DNA of 22,818 nt from CAZOWW01 sp964583765 (lineage in GTDB: Bacteria; Actinomycetota; Actinomycetes; Actinomycetales; Kineosporiaceae). Under the pieces are notes generated by a model, which ran no database searches, was not told where the DNA came from, and saw nothing but the letters and a program-made list of their open reading frames with translations. The stretch covers positions 1 to 22,818 of the forward strand of contig CAZOWW010000098.1 of NCBI GenBank assembly GCA_964583765.1. Reading direction: 5' to 3'. Made by a program: the position numbers and the translations under genes. This document shows positions 6,727-14,016 of the stretch, piece by piece. The stretch's first letter is position 1. Each line of letters opens with the position of its first letter.

Positions 6727-8196
6727 TCAGTACCCGCCGGTCAGCTTCTCGCGCAGTGCGGCGAGGGCCTCGTCCGAGGCCAGTGTGCCCTCGGGGCTCT
6801 CGTCGACGCCCTGCGAGGAGTACGTGGACGGGCTCTCGGCCTCGCCACGCGCCTCGGCGTCCGCCTTCTGCGCCTCGACGATCTGCTTCTGGTGGGCCTC
6901 CCACCGCGAGTGCGCCTCGGCGTAGGACCGCTCCCACTCCTCACGCTGCTTCTCGTAGCCGGCCAGCCAGTCGTTCGTCTCCGGGTCGAAGCCCTCGGGG
7001 TACTTGTAGTTGCCGGCCTCGTCGTACTCGGCCGCCATCCCGTACAGCGTGGGGTCGAACTCCTCCGCGGAGGCGGTGCTGCCGGCCTCGTTGGCCTGCT
7101 TGAGCGACAGCGAGATGCGACGACGCTCCAGGTCGATGTCGATGACCTTGACGAAGATCGGGTCGCCGACCTGCACGACCTGCTCGGGGATCTCGACGTG
7201 GCGCTCGGCGAGCTCGGAGATGTGCACCAGGCCCTCGATGCCGTCGTCCACCCGGACGAACGCACCGAACGGAACCAGCTTGGTGACCTTGCCGGGCACG
7301 ACCTGGCCGATCGCGTGCGTCCGGGCGAACTGCTGCCACGGGTCCTCCTGCGTCGCCTTCAGCGACAGCGAGACCCGCTCGCGGTCCATGTCGACGTCCA
7401 GGACCTCGACCGTGACCTCCTGGCCGACCTCCACGACCTCGCCGGGGTGGTCGATGTGCTTCCAGGACAGCTCGGAGACGTGCACCAAGCCGTCGACCCC
7501 ACCGAGGTCGACGAACGCGCCGAAGTTGACGATCGAGGAGACCACACCGGAGCGGACCTGGCCCTTCTGCAGGGTCTGCAGGAAGGTCTGGCGCACCTCC
7601 GACTGGGTCTGCTCGAGCCAGGCCCGGCGGGACAGAACCACGTTGTTGCGGTTCTTGTCCAGCTCGATGATCTTCGCCTCGATCTGCTTGCCCACATAGG
7701 GCTGCAGGTCGCGGACCCGACGCATCTCCACCAGCGACGCGGGTAGGAAGCCGCGCAGCCCGATGTCCAGGATCAGACCGCCCTTGACGACCTCGATCAC
7801 CGTGCCGGTGACGATGCCGTCCTCCTCCTTGATCTTCTCGATCGTGCCCCAGGCGCGCTCGTACTGCGCGCGCTTCTTGGACAGGATCAGGCGGCCTTCC
7901 TTGTCCTCTTTCTGGAGGACGAGGGCCTCGATCTCGTCACCGACGCTGACGACCTCACCGGGGTCGACGTCGTGCTTGATGGAGAGCTCGCGGGAGGGGA
8001 TGACGCCTTCGGTCTTGTAACCGATGTCCAGCAGGACCTCATCCCGATCGACCTTGACGATCGTCCCCGAGACGATGTCGCCGTCGTTGAAGTACTTGAT
8101 GGTCTCGTCGATCGCAGCCAGGAATGCTTCCTCGCCGCCGACGTCGTTGACGGCGACCTGCGGGGTGCTCGTCTGGGCGGTCGTGCTGGTGGTCAT
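6727..8196 (-). CDS. rpsA: 30S ribosomal protein S1
   Basis: A 489-residue S1 of the actinobacterial type, which binds mRNA on the 30S subunit and helps translation initiation. Four S1 RNA-binding domains are visible at about 38-107, 125-190, 211-280 and 297-366; the last two carry the clear GAFVxxx(G)xxGLVHxSEL pattern. The C-terminal tail (about 380-489) contains GFDPETNDWLAGY (402-414) and a charged helical stretch, as in other actinobacteria. The ATG at 8194-8196 matches the usual start MTTST and has GGAG about 10 nt upstream. Reading further upstream (to 8319) gives no homologous protein. The gene keeps its conserved place between polA and coaE, although a methyltransferase and a sugar transferase have been added on either side. 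Confidence 0.97.
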   Translation of the reverse strand: MTTSTTAQTSTPQVAVNDVGGEEAFLAAIDETIKYFNDGDIVSGTIVKVDRDEVLLDIGYKTEGVIPSRELSIKHDVDPGEVVSVGDEIEALVLQKEDKEGRLILSKKRAQYERAWGTIEKIKEEDGIVTGTVIEVVKGGLILDIGLRGFLPASLVEMRRVRDLQPYVGKQIEAKIIELDKNRNNVVLSRRAWLEQTQSEVRQTFLQTLQKGQVRSGVVSSIVNFGAFVDLGGVDGLVHVSELSWKHIDHPGEVVEVGQEVTVEVLDVDMDRERVSLSLKATQEDPWQQFARTHAIGQVVPGKVTKLVPFGAFVRVDDGIEGLVHISELAERHVEIPEQVVQVGDPIFVKVIDIDLERRRISLSLKQANEAGSTASAEEFDPTLYGMAAEYDEAGNYKYPEGFDPETNDWLAGYEKQREEWERSYAEAHSRWEAHQKQIVEAQKADAEARGEAESPSTYSSQGVDESPEGTLASDEALAALREKLTGGY

Positions 8197-8562
8197 GAAG
8201 GGGAGACTCCGATGCGGACAGGGGATCGATGTGGGTGATGGATGCTGCGCACTCCGTCGTCGTGCACGGTGTGTCACAGCCAGCCTAGCCGTCGCCCGGA
8301 CGGCACTCCCACCCCGCACCTGCCTCCGCGGGAAGTACGCCCTCCCGGGTCACGATCCGACCTCCGGGCCTGACCTGACGATCAGCACCCTGACGATCGG
8401 GTTCGGTCCCGATGGGAGAGGTGACAACCCCTTCGACACGATCCAGGTGAGTGATGCATGTCCGCGCACAGCCTGCGCCATTGTTACCCTACCGGTTCGC
8501 CCGATCACGGGTCAAAGCAGCCGGCATCCGGGGCGAAGTCCGGCGAATCGGAGGGATCCGGC
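8197..8562. other. Divergent promoter region between rpsA and the methyltransferase
   Basis: This 366-bp spacer has no convincing gene. On the minus strand a TAGGCT box lies at 8282-8287. On the plus strand a TACCCT box at 8485-8490 could serve the methyltransferase. The 10-mer CCTGACGATC is directly repeated at 8374-8383 and 8389-8398. The frame of the methyltransferase is open back to 8458, but its ribosome binding site favours 8563. Confidence 0.5.
8282..8287 (-). promoter_or_regulatory. Candidate -10 box for rpsA (TAGGCT)
   Basis: TAGGCT on the minus strand matches the actinobacterial TAnnnT -10 pattern and lies about 86 bp upstream of the rpsA ATG. No good TTGACA-like -35 box is visible at the right distance, so this is tentative. 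Confidence 0.35.
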
Positions 8563-9453
8563 ATGGTGACAGGCCCCGCGGCGCGACCTCACTCGACGGG
8601 GTACCGGCCGGTGCCCCCCGAGACGAGCGTGTCCGCGAACCGCCGCTGGTGGGACGAGGAGGCCGAGGACTACTACGCCGAGCACGGAGCCTTTCTCGGC
8701 GACGACGAGTTCGTCTGGTGCCCCGAGGGGCTCACCGAAGGTGACGCCGGATTGCTCGGGGACGTCGCGGGCCGGGACGTGCTGGAGGTGGGCTGTGGCG
8801 CCGGCCAGTGCGCCCGGTGGTTGACCGCCCGCGGCGCCCGGGTCGTGGCCGTGGACCTCTCCGCCGGGATGCTCCGTCAGGCCCGTTCCCTCGGCTCGCG
8901 GCCGGGCGCGCCGGTCGTCCACGGATTCCTCCAGGCGGACGCCCGGCGGCTGCCCCTCACCGACGGCAGCGTGGACCTCGCCTGCTCCGCCTTCGGTGCG
9001 GTCCCGTTCGTCGCCGATCCCGAACTGGTCATGCGCGAGGTCGCCCGGGTGCTCCGGCCCGGGGGCCGGTGGGTCTTCTCCGTCACGCATCCCGTGCGCT
9101 GGACCCTGCCCGACGACCCCGGACCCCGCGGTCTGCGGGTCGAGCGGTCGTACTTCGACCGCACGCCCTACGTCGAGCGGGACGCCGCGGGCCGGGTGCG
9201 GTACACCGAGCACCACGCGACCCTGGGCGACCGGGTGCGGGCCCTGGTCGCCGCCGGGTTCGACCTGCTCGACCTCGTCGAACCCGAGTGGCCGGCCGAC
9301 CTCACCGCGGAATGGGGCGGCTGGAGCCCGCTGAGGGGCCGCCTCCTGCCCGGGACCGCTGTGTTCGTCTCCCGTAAGCGTTCGACTCCCGTCGGAGGGG
9401 CTGAGTCCGTCCCGACCGAAGAGGCTGAGTCCGGGTCCCGCCAGAGGGGCTGA
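8563..9453 (+). CDS. Class I SAM-dependent methyltransferase
   Basis: A 296-residue protein with a Rossmann-type methyltransferase domain. Motif I is VLEVGCGAGQCARWL (73-87), the acidic end of strand 2 is AVDLS (96-100), motif II/III is GFLQADARRLPLTDGSVDLA (121-140) and LRPGGRWVFSV (164-174) follows. It would transfer a methyl group from S-adenosylmethionine to an unknown, probably small-molecule, acceptor. The ATG at 8563 has GGAGGG about 9 nt upstream and is preferred over the open frame starting at 8458. The last residues (from about 277) are a low-complexity tail encoded by a 17-bp DNA repeat. The gene converges on polA with only 9 bp between stops. The methyltransferase call is firm; the substrate cannot be told. 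Confidence 0.88.
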   Translation: MVTGPAARPHSTGYRPVPPETSVSANRRWWDEEAEDYYAEHGAFLGDDEFVWCPEGLTEGDAGLLGDVAGRDVLEVGCGAGQCARWLTARGARVVAVDLSAGMLRQARSLGSRPGAPVVHGFLQADARRLPLTDGSVDLACSAFGAVPFVADPELVMREVARVLRPGGRWVFSVTHPVRWTLPDDPGPRGLRVERSYFDRTPYVERDAAGRVRYTEHHATLGDRVRALVAAGFDLLDLVEPEWPADLTAEWGGWSPLRGRLLPGTAVFVSRKRSTPVGGAESVPTEEAESGSRQRG

Positions 9454-9460
9454 GTCCGTC
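9395..9460. repeat. Three copies of a 13-17-bp direct repeat at the methyltransferase/polA junction
   Basis: GAGGGGCTGAGTCCGTC occurs at 9395-9411 and 9444-9460, with a shorter relative (GAGGCTGAGTCCG) at 9421-9433. The last copy contains the methyltransferase stop codon, and the earlier copies encode part of the protein's C-terminal tail. It lies exactly where the two convergent genes meet. Confidence 0.75.
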
Positions 9461-9462
9461 GC

Positions 9463-12174
9463 TCAGTGGGCGGCCTCCTGCCAGGAGCGCCCCGATCCCA
9501 CCGAGACCTCGAGAGGCACGGAGAGCGTGGCGGCTCCCGCCATCGCCCCGCGCACCAACTGTTCCACGGTCTCCCGCTCCCCCGCCGCGATCTCGAGCAC
9601 CAGTTCGTCGTGCACCTGCAGGAGCAGCCGGCTGGCCAGCCCTCGCTCCCGCAGCCCGGAAGCCACCGCGAGCATCGCCACCTTCATCAGGTCGGCCGCC
9701 GAACCCTGGATCGGCGCGTTGAGCGCCATCCGCTCGGCCATCTCCCGCCGCTGCCGGTTGTCACTGGACAGGTCCGGCAGGTAGCGGCGCCGACCGAGGA
9801 TGGTCTCGGTGTAGCCGGTGCGCCGGGCGGCCGCGACCACACCCTGCAGGTAGTCCCGCACCCCGCCGAAGCGGGTGAAGTAGTCGTCCATGAGGCCCCG
9901 GGCCTCCTCGACGGGGATGGAGAGCTGGCGCGAGAGCCCGAAGGCGCTCAACCCGTAGGCGAGGCCGTAGGACATGGCCTTGATCTTCGAGCGCATGGCC
10001 GGCGTCACCTCGGCCGGCACCACGCCGAAGACCCGCGAGCCCACGAACCGGTGCAGGTCCTCACCCGAGCGGAAGGCCTCGATGAGGCCGGCGTCCTCGG
10101 AGAGGTGCGCCATGATCCGCATCTCGATCTGCGAGTAGTCGGCGGTCAAGAGGCACTCGTACCCCTGGCCGACCACGAACGTGCCGCGGATGCGCCGGCC
10201 CTCGTCCGTGCGGACGGGAATGTTCTGCAGGTTCGGGTCGATACTGGAGAGCCGCCCGGTGGCGGCGATCGTCTGCTGGTACGTGGTGTGGATCCGGCCG
10301 TCGTCGGAGACGGACTTCAGCAGTCCCTCGACGGTCTGGCGCAACTTGCTGGCGTCCCGGTGCTGCAGCAGGTGCAGCAGGAAGGGATGCTCGGTCCGGG
10401 CGTAGAGATCGCTCAGCGCCTCGGCGTCCGTCGTCCAGCCGGTCTTGGTCCGCTTGGTCCGTGGCATGTCGAGCCGCTCGAACAGCACGGTCTGCAGTTG
10501 CTTGGGCGAGCTCAGGTTGATCTCGGTGCCGATCACCGCGAACGCTTCCTTGGCCGCCTGCGACACCGCGGCCGCGAACCGGCTCTCCAGATCGGCCAGG
10601 GCGGAGCGATCCACCGCGATCCCGACCCGTTCCATGCCGCCGAGGACGTCCACCAGGGGCAACTCGAGCTCCGTGAGCAGGGCCCGGGCCTCGCGCTCGT
10701 CCAGCTCGCGGTCCAGCGCACCGACGAGTTCGCGCACCGCGCGGGCACGCACGGTGGCGGCCTCGGCCTCCTCGGTGCCGTCCCCGGTGTCCAGCAGCAG
10801 CTGGCCTCCCGGCTCGGTCTCGGCGCGCAGGGCCCGGCCCAGGTGGCGCAGGCTCAGGTCGGCGAGGTCGTAGCTGCGCTGGTCGGGACGGCAGAGATAG
10901 GCCGCGAGGGCCGTGTCCGCGACCAGTCCGCGCACGGGGAGCCCGCGGGCGACCAGCGCCGCCATCGGCCCCTTCGCGTCGTGCAGGGCCTTGGGCCGGG
11001 ACTCGTCGGCGAGCCAGTCCGCCAGCGCCGCCAGCGCCTCGGGCGCGGCCTCGACCAGGTCGAGGTAGGCGGTCGCGTCGTCCGGCGCCGCCAGGGCCAG
11101 GGCCTCGGCGTCCCCGGTGCCTCGCGCCCAGGTGCCCACCACGTGCACCCCGACCGCGGCCGAGCTCCCGGAACCGGCCGCGTGCTCGCCGAGCCAGTCC
11201 GCGACCTGGGCACCGAGGGGCCGGGCCACCTCCAGGTCGAAGCCCTCCTGCACGGCCGGTTCGTCGTTCGCGAGGGTCGCGAACAGCCGGTCCCGCAGCA
11301 CCCGGAACTCCAGCCCGTCGAACACCTGGTGCACGGCCTCCCGGTCCCACGGCCGCACCCGCAGGGCCGCCAGGTCGACGCCGAGGTCGAGGTCGCGGAT
11401 CAGGTGGTTGAGGCGCCGGTTGCGCAGCACCGTGTCCAGATGCGCCCGGAGGTTCTCCCCCGCCTTGCCCTTGATCGAGGGCGCGGCCGCCACGATGCCG
11501 TCCAGGGACCCGTAGGCGGTGAGCCACTTGGCCGCCGTCTTGTTCCCCACACCGGGCACGCCCGGCAGGTTGTCGCTCGTCTCCCCCACCAGCGCGGCGA
11601 GATCGGGATAGCGATCGGGGGGCACGCCGTAGCGCTCCAGGACGGTCTCCGGCGTCATCCGGATCAACTCGGAGACCCCGCGCACCGGGTAGAGCACGGT
11701 GGTGCGGCCACCGACCAGCTGCAGCGCGTCGCGGTCACCGGTGCTGATCAGCACCTCGGCCCCCTCGGCGGCGGCGATCGTGCTCAGGGTGGCGATGAGG
11801 TCGTCCGCCTCGTAGCCCTCCTTCTCGAAGACCGGGATGCACAGGGCGGCCAGGACCTCCTTGATCAGGGAGACCTGTCCCGCGAACTCCACCGGCGAGG
11901 CGCTGCGGGTGGCCTTGTACTCCGGGTACTCGTCGGTGCGGAAACTGTGCCGCGAGACGTCGAAGGCGACCGCCACGTGATCGGGCGCCTCGTCCCGAAG
12001 AACGTTGATCAGCATCGAGATGAAGCCGTAGACGGCGTTGGTCGCCTGCCCCGTCGACGTGGCGAAATTCTCCACAGGGAGGGCGAAGAAGGCCCGGTAG
12101 GCCATCGAGTGCCCGTCGACGAGGAGCAGGCGGGAACCGGATTCTGCACGAACAGGCAGGGAGGACTTGCTCAC
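9463..12174 (-). CDS. polA: DNA polymerase I
   Basis: A 903-residue Pol I that fills repair gaps and removes RNA primers. Residues about 14-300 are the 5'-3' exonuclease, starting LLLVDGHSMAYRAFF and including the DNLPGVPGVGNKTAAKWL helix-hairpin-helix. The middle part (about 330-500) is a 3'-5' exonuclease fold without its metal-binding acids, so it should not proofread. The polymerase domain has motif A DYSQIEMRIMAHL (D679), the O helix KIKAMSYGLAYG with Tyr736, and motif C QVHDELVLE (D856/E857). I chose the GTG at 12172-12174: it lies 7 nt after a TAGGGT box, as expected for a leaderless mRNA. An ATG at 12195 and a TTG at 12204 are in frame but lie within or upstream of that promoter-like sequence. 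The gene is upstream of rpsA in the conserved pdtaR-polA-rpsA-coaE-uvrB order, divergent from the thioesterase. Confidence 0.97.
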   Translation of the reverse strand: MSKSSLPVRAESGSRLLLVDGHSMAYRAFFALPVENFATSTGQATNAVYGFISMLINVLRDEAPDHVAVAFDVSRHSFRTDEYPEYKATRSASPVEFAGQVSLIKEVLAALCIPVFEKEGYEADDLIATLSTIAAAEGAEVLISTGDRDALQLVGGRTTVLYPVRGVSELIRMTPETVLERYGVPPDRYPDLAALVGETSDNLPGVPGVGNKTAAKWLTAYGSLDGIVAAAPSIKGKAGENLRAHLDTVLRNRRLNHLIRDLDLGVDLAALRVRPWDREAVHQVFDGLEFRVLRDRLFATLANDEPAVQEGFDLEVARPLGAQVADWLGEHAAGSGSSAAVGVHVVGTWARGTGDAEALALAAPDDATAYLDLVEAAPEALAALADWLADESRPKALHDAKGPMAALVARGLPVRGLVADTALAAYLCRPDQRSYDLADLSLRHLGRALRAETEPGGQLLLDTGDGTEEAEAATVRARAVRELVGALDRELDEREARALLTELELPLVDVLGGMERVGIAVDRSALADLESRFAAAVSQAAKEAFAVIGTEINLSSPKQLQTVLFERLDMPRTKRTKTGWTTDAEALSDLYARTEHPFLLHLLQHRDASKLRQTVEGLLKSVSDDGRIHTTYQQTIAATGRLSSIDPNLQNIPVRTDEGRRIRGTFVVGQGYECLLTADYSQIEMRIMAHLSEDAGLIEAFRSGEDLHRFVGSRVFGVVPAEVTPAMRSKIKAMSYGLAYGLSAFGLSRQLSIPVEEARGLMDDYFTRFGGVRDYLQGVVAAARRTGYTETILGRRRYLPDLSSDNRQRREMAERMALNAPIQGSAADLMKVAMLAVASGLRERGLASRLLLQVHDELVLEIAAGERETVEQLVRGAMAGAATLSVPLEVSVGSGRSWQEAAH

Positions 12175-12181
12175 GGCTGTC

Positions 12182-12204
12182 ACCCTATGCGTCATGGCCG
12201 ACAA
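12182..12204 (-). promoter_or_regulatory. Candidate polA promoter of the PafBC/RecA-independent damage type
   Basis: On the minus strand 12204-12196 reads TTGTCGGCC, then 8 nt, then TAGGGT (12187-12182). The mycobacterial motif is tTGTCRGTG-N8-TAnnnT: the first seven bases match, the spacing is exact and the -10 fits. Seven nucleotides (12181-12175) separate the box from the GTG chosen as the polA start. The element overlaps the first codons of the divergent thioesterase gene. Confidence 0.55.
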
Positions 12205-12676
12205 GGACTGGACCCACGGTGCTCACCCCTACCCCGGACCGGAGGTCCCGCAGACCGTCCGCACGCTCCTGGCGGGGCTGCCGGGGGCCCCCCGACTCGA
12301 CGGAACCCTCCTCGAGCGCATGGGCATCCGGGTCGTGCACGCCAGCGCGGAACGCGTGGTCGCGACCATGCCGGTGACGGGCAACACCCAACCGTACGGC
12401 CTCCTGCACGGTGGTGCCTCGGCGGCGCTCGCCGAGACGGTCGGCTCGCTCGCGGCCACCCTGCACGCCGCTCCCAGCGGACTCGTCGCGATCGGGACGG
12501 ACCTCAACGCGACCCACCACCGCTCGGTCAACCGTGGTCTGGTCACCGCGGTCGCCACGCCCGCGTCCCTGGGGCGGGGGGTCGCCTGTTACGAGGTCGT
12601 GATCACCGACGACACCGGCCACCGCATCTGCTCGGCCCGGGTCACCTGCCTCCTGCGCCGTCCCCGACCGGCCTGA
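12194..12676 (+). CDS. PaaI-type hotdog-fold thioesterase
   Basis: A 160-residue single hotdog domain of the PaaI/YdiI acyl-CoA thioesterase group. Visible signatures are the active-site region NTQPYGLLHGGASAALAETVGS (64-85, with HGG at 72-74 and E81) and GTDLNATHHRSV (101-112), which lines the CoA pocket. It would hydrolyse aromatic or short acyl-CoA esters; the substrate is unknown. I chose the ATG at 12194 (MADKDW). No ribosome binding site precedes it, so the transcript may be leaderless or an alternative start may be used. It is divergent from polA, overlapping polA's candidate promoter, and its stop is 2 bp from the stop of the convergent GNAT gene. Confidence 0.85.
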   Translation: MADKDWTHGAHPYPGPEVPQTVRTLLAGLPGAPRLDGTLLERMGIRVVHASAERVVATMPVTGNTQPYGLLHGGASAALAETVGSLAATLHAAPSGLVAIGTDLNATHHRSVNRGLVTAVATPASLGRGVACYEVVITDDTGHRICSARVTCLLRRPRPA

Positions 12677-12678
12677 GC

Positions 12679-13428
12679 TCACCCGATCTCGGCCTGGGGG
12701 CCCTCCGCGCCCGGATCGTCCTGGTAGTGCCCCACCTCGACCGGTGCGGTCGGCGGGACGAACGGTCGTCCGGTCGGCCGGTCCGCCGGCAGACCGGCCA
12801 GCGGGGTGAACTCGTCCCACAGGTCCTCGGCCCCACCGGAGTGCCCGTCCACGGCCCCCAGGAGGCTGATCCGGCGAGCGCGGGCCGACCGCCGCCGGTA
12901 GAGGACGTCGTCGAGGGCGGGATGCCGCGAGCTCTGGCACAGCCGCCGGCGCAGCAGCGACGTGCTGACCGCGCGCCGGACGACCAGCGGCGCGAACCCC
13001 AGCCGCGCGAAGAACCTGTGGGTCTCCCGGGCCATGGGTGCGACGTTGGAGATCACGCTCTCGGCGCCGTGCCGCTCGGCCACGCAGGTCACCGCGGACA
13101 GCAACGCCCGCGCGATGCCGTGCCGGCGGAGCTCGCACACGACGAACAGGTAGTCGATGTTGACGCTGGGACCGTCGACGAGCGGTGACACCGGGGCGAT
13201 CCGCAGCAGGGCGTAGCCCGCGGGCCGGGCGTCCCACCAGGCGATGAGCACCGGGGAATCGGGCGCCTCGATCATCTCCAGCAGGCGGGACCGCAACCAG
13301 TCCACGGAACTCGCCGCGAACGTCCTGCCGTTGCGAACCAGTTCCTCCCTGGCGGCGCCCCACAGGGTCACCAAGGACTCGACGTCCTCCGGCCTGGCAC
13401 GCCGGACGTCGAGGGATGGACGTGGCAT
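12679..13428 (-). CDS. GNAT-family N-acetyltransferase
   Basis: A 249-residue protein. Residues 6-150 form a GNAT domain: DVRRARPEDVESLVTLW at the start, the beta4 strand DYLFVVCELRRHGIARALL (92-110) with the acetyl-CoA pyrophosphate-binding RRHGIA motif, and ETHRFFARLGFAPL (135-148) near the end. Residues 151-249 are a long Arg/Pro-rich tail without recognisable domain. The start at 13426-13428 has an AGGAGG ribosome binding site 6 nt upstream. The acceptor is unknown; protein, amine and antibiotic substrates all occur in the family. It faces the thioesterase gene, with 2 bp between the stops. A palindrome between two TACCCT boxes lies 75-103 bp upstream. Confidence 0.85.
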   Translation of the reverse strand: MPRPSLDVRRARPEDVESLVTLWGAAREELVRNGRTFAASSVDWLRSRLLEMIEAPDSPVLIAWWDARPAGYALLRIAPVSPLVDGPSVNIDYLFVVCELRRHGIARALLSAVTCVAERHGAESVISNVAPMARETHRFFARLGFAPLVVRRAVSTSLLRRRLCQSSRHPALDDVLYRRRSARARRISLLGAVDGHSGGAEDLWDEFTPLAGLPADRPTGRPFVPPTAPVEVGHYQDDPGAEGPQAEIG

Positions 13429-13502
13429 CTCTGCCTCCTAGACCCACCCGACGGTCCGCGCGCGCCCCTGGGCCGGGGGCCACGTCACACCGTCGGCGCC
13501 GC

Positions 13503-13531
13503 AGGGTACGTCCTGGCGGGCCGCCAGGGTA
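13503..13531 (-). promoter_or_regulatory. Palindrome between two TACCCT boxes upstream of the GNAT gene
   Basis: 13512-13519 and 13521-13528 form a perfect 17-bp palindrome (CCTGGCGG-G-CCGCCAGG). Minus-strand TACCCT copies lie on both sides (13526-13531 and 13503-13508), either of which could be a -10 box. This looks like an operator overlapping a promoter; the regulator is unknown. Confidence 0.35.
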
Positions 13532-13645
13532 GAGGCCGACCGGGCAGAGCTCCCCCGCCCCGAGCGGGCCGCCGGCGACGTCCCGAACATGCACGCCGGG
13601 CAGGGATTCCCGACCTCGATCCCGCGAAATTCATCCGACCTATTA

Positions 13646-13855
13646 CGCCCGGCTCGTCCGGATACGGCGTGTCGCTCGTGAACTGCCGATCACAACGTTG
13701 NNNNNNNNNNNNNNNNNNNNNNNNNNNNNNNNNNNNNNNNNNNNNNNNNNNNNNNNNNNNNNNNNNNNNNNNNNNNNNNNNNNNNNNNNNNNNNNNNNNN
13801 CGCCCGGCTCGTCCGGATACGGCGTGTCGCTCGTGAACTGCCGATCACAACGTTG
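13646..13855. repeat. Identical 55-bp copies flanking the N gap
   Basis: 13646-13700 and 13801-13855 are identical over all 55 bases, one ending exactly where the Ns begin and the other starting exactly where they end. This is what two contigs sharing a terminal k-mer overlap look like after scaffolding with a fixed 100-N spacer. A real tandem duplication is the alternative. Confidence 0.95.
13701..13800. other. Assembly gap of exactly 100 Ns
   Basis: 100 consecutive unknown bases, a conventional placeholder for a gap of unknown size. Any open frame crossing it is meaningless. Confidence 0.99.
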
Positions 13856-13871
13856 TCACGACCGAGTGACA
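13854..13871. promoter_or_regulatory. 18-bp palindrome TGTCAC-N6-GTGACA upstream of livK
   Basis: TGTCAC (13854-13859) and GTGACA (13866-13871) are perfect inverted halves, 26 bp upstream of the TATAGT box. Position and geometry fit a dimeric regulator (CRP/FNR- or GntR-like spacing). The left half begins inside the duplicated 55-bp sequence at the gap edge. Confidence 0.45.
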
Positions 13872-13897
13872 CGCTGGTAGACCGTGGACGGCGTCCC

Positions 13898-13903
13898 TAT
13901 AGT
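13898..13903 (+). promoter_or_regulatory. Candidate -10 box of the livKHMGF operon (TATAGT)
   Basis: TATAGT is close to the consensus TATAAT and unusual in this GC-rich DNA. It lies 113 bp upstream of the livK GTG. The -35 region is weak, consistent with control by a regulator at the palindrome just upstream. Confidence 0.55.
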
Positions 13904-13936
13904 TCAGGCGACATCACATCGTTCAGGCGGCATCAC
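13902..13936 (+). repeat. Duplicated 16-bp element in the livK leader
   Basis: GTTCAGGCGRCATCAC occurs at 13902-13917 and 13921-13936 with a single A/G difference and a 19-bp period. It directly follows the -10 box, so it covers the expected transcription start and early leader. It could be a two-site operator. Confidence 0.7.
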
Positions 13937-14016
13937 GCCTACACGCACCGTCACCCCTGGCGCCCGGCCCCGAAACGGCCGTCGCCGCCCCTGAGCACGG
14001 CTGAGAGAGGTGTTTC

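Larger units (their letters stand above)
13429..14016. other. Intergenic region between GNAT and livK, containing the sequence gap
   Basis: 588 bp including 100 Ns separate the divergent GNAT and livK genes. If the gap is an artefact (see the 55-bp duplication), the true length would be about 433 bp. I see no gene. The left part holds the GNAT upstream palindrome (13503-13531). The right part holds the livK promoter region with a palindrome, a -10 box and a repeated element. Confidence 0.7.

Noticed and set aside
9466..13188. A 1240-codon plus-strand open frame opposite polA, and similar long frames opposite uvrB, rpsA and the liv genes
   Set aside because: These are antisense shadows of GC-rich genes. 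The translated sequences are Arg/Pro/Gly/His-rich without recognisable domains, and the opposite strand encodes well-known proteins.
13690..13880. Open frames spanning the N gap
   Set aside because: They consist mostly of unknown residues and exist only because Ns contain no stop codons.
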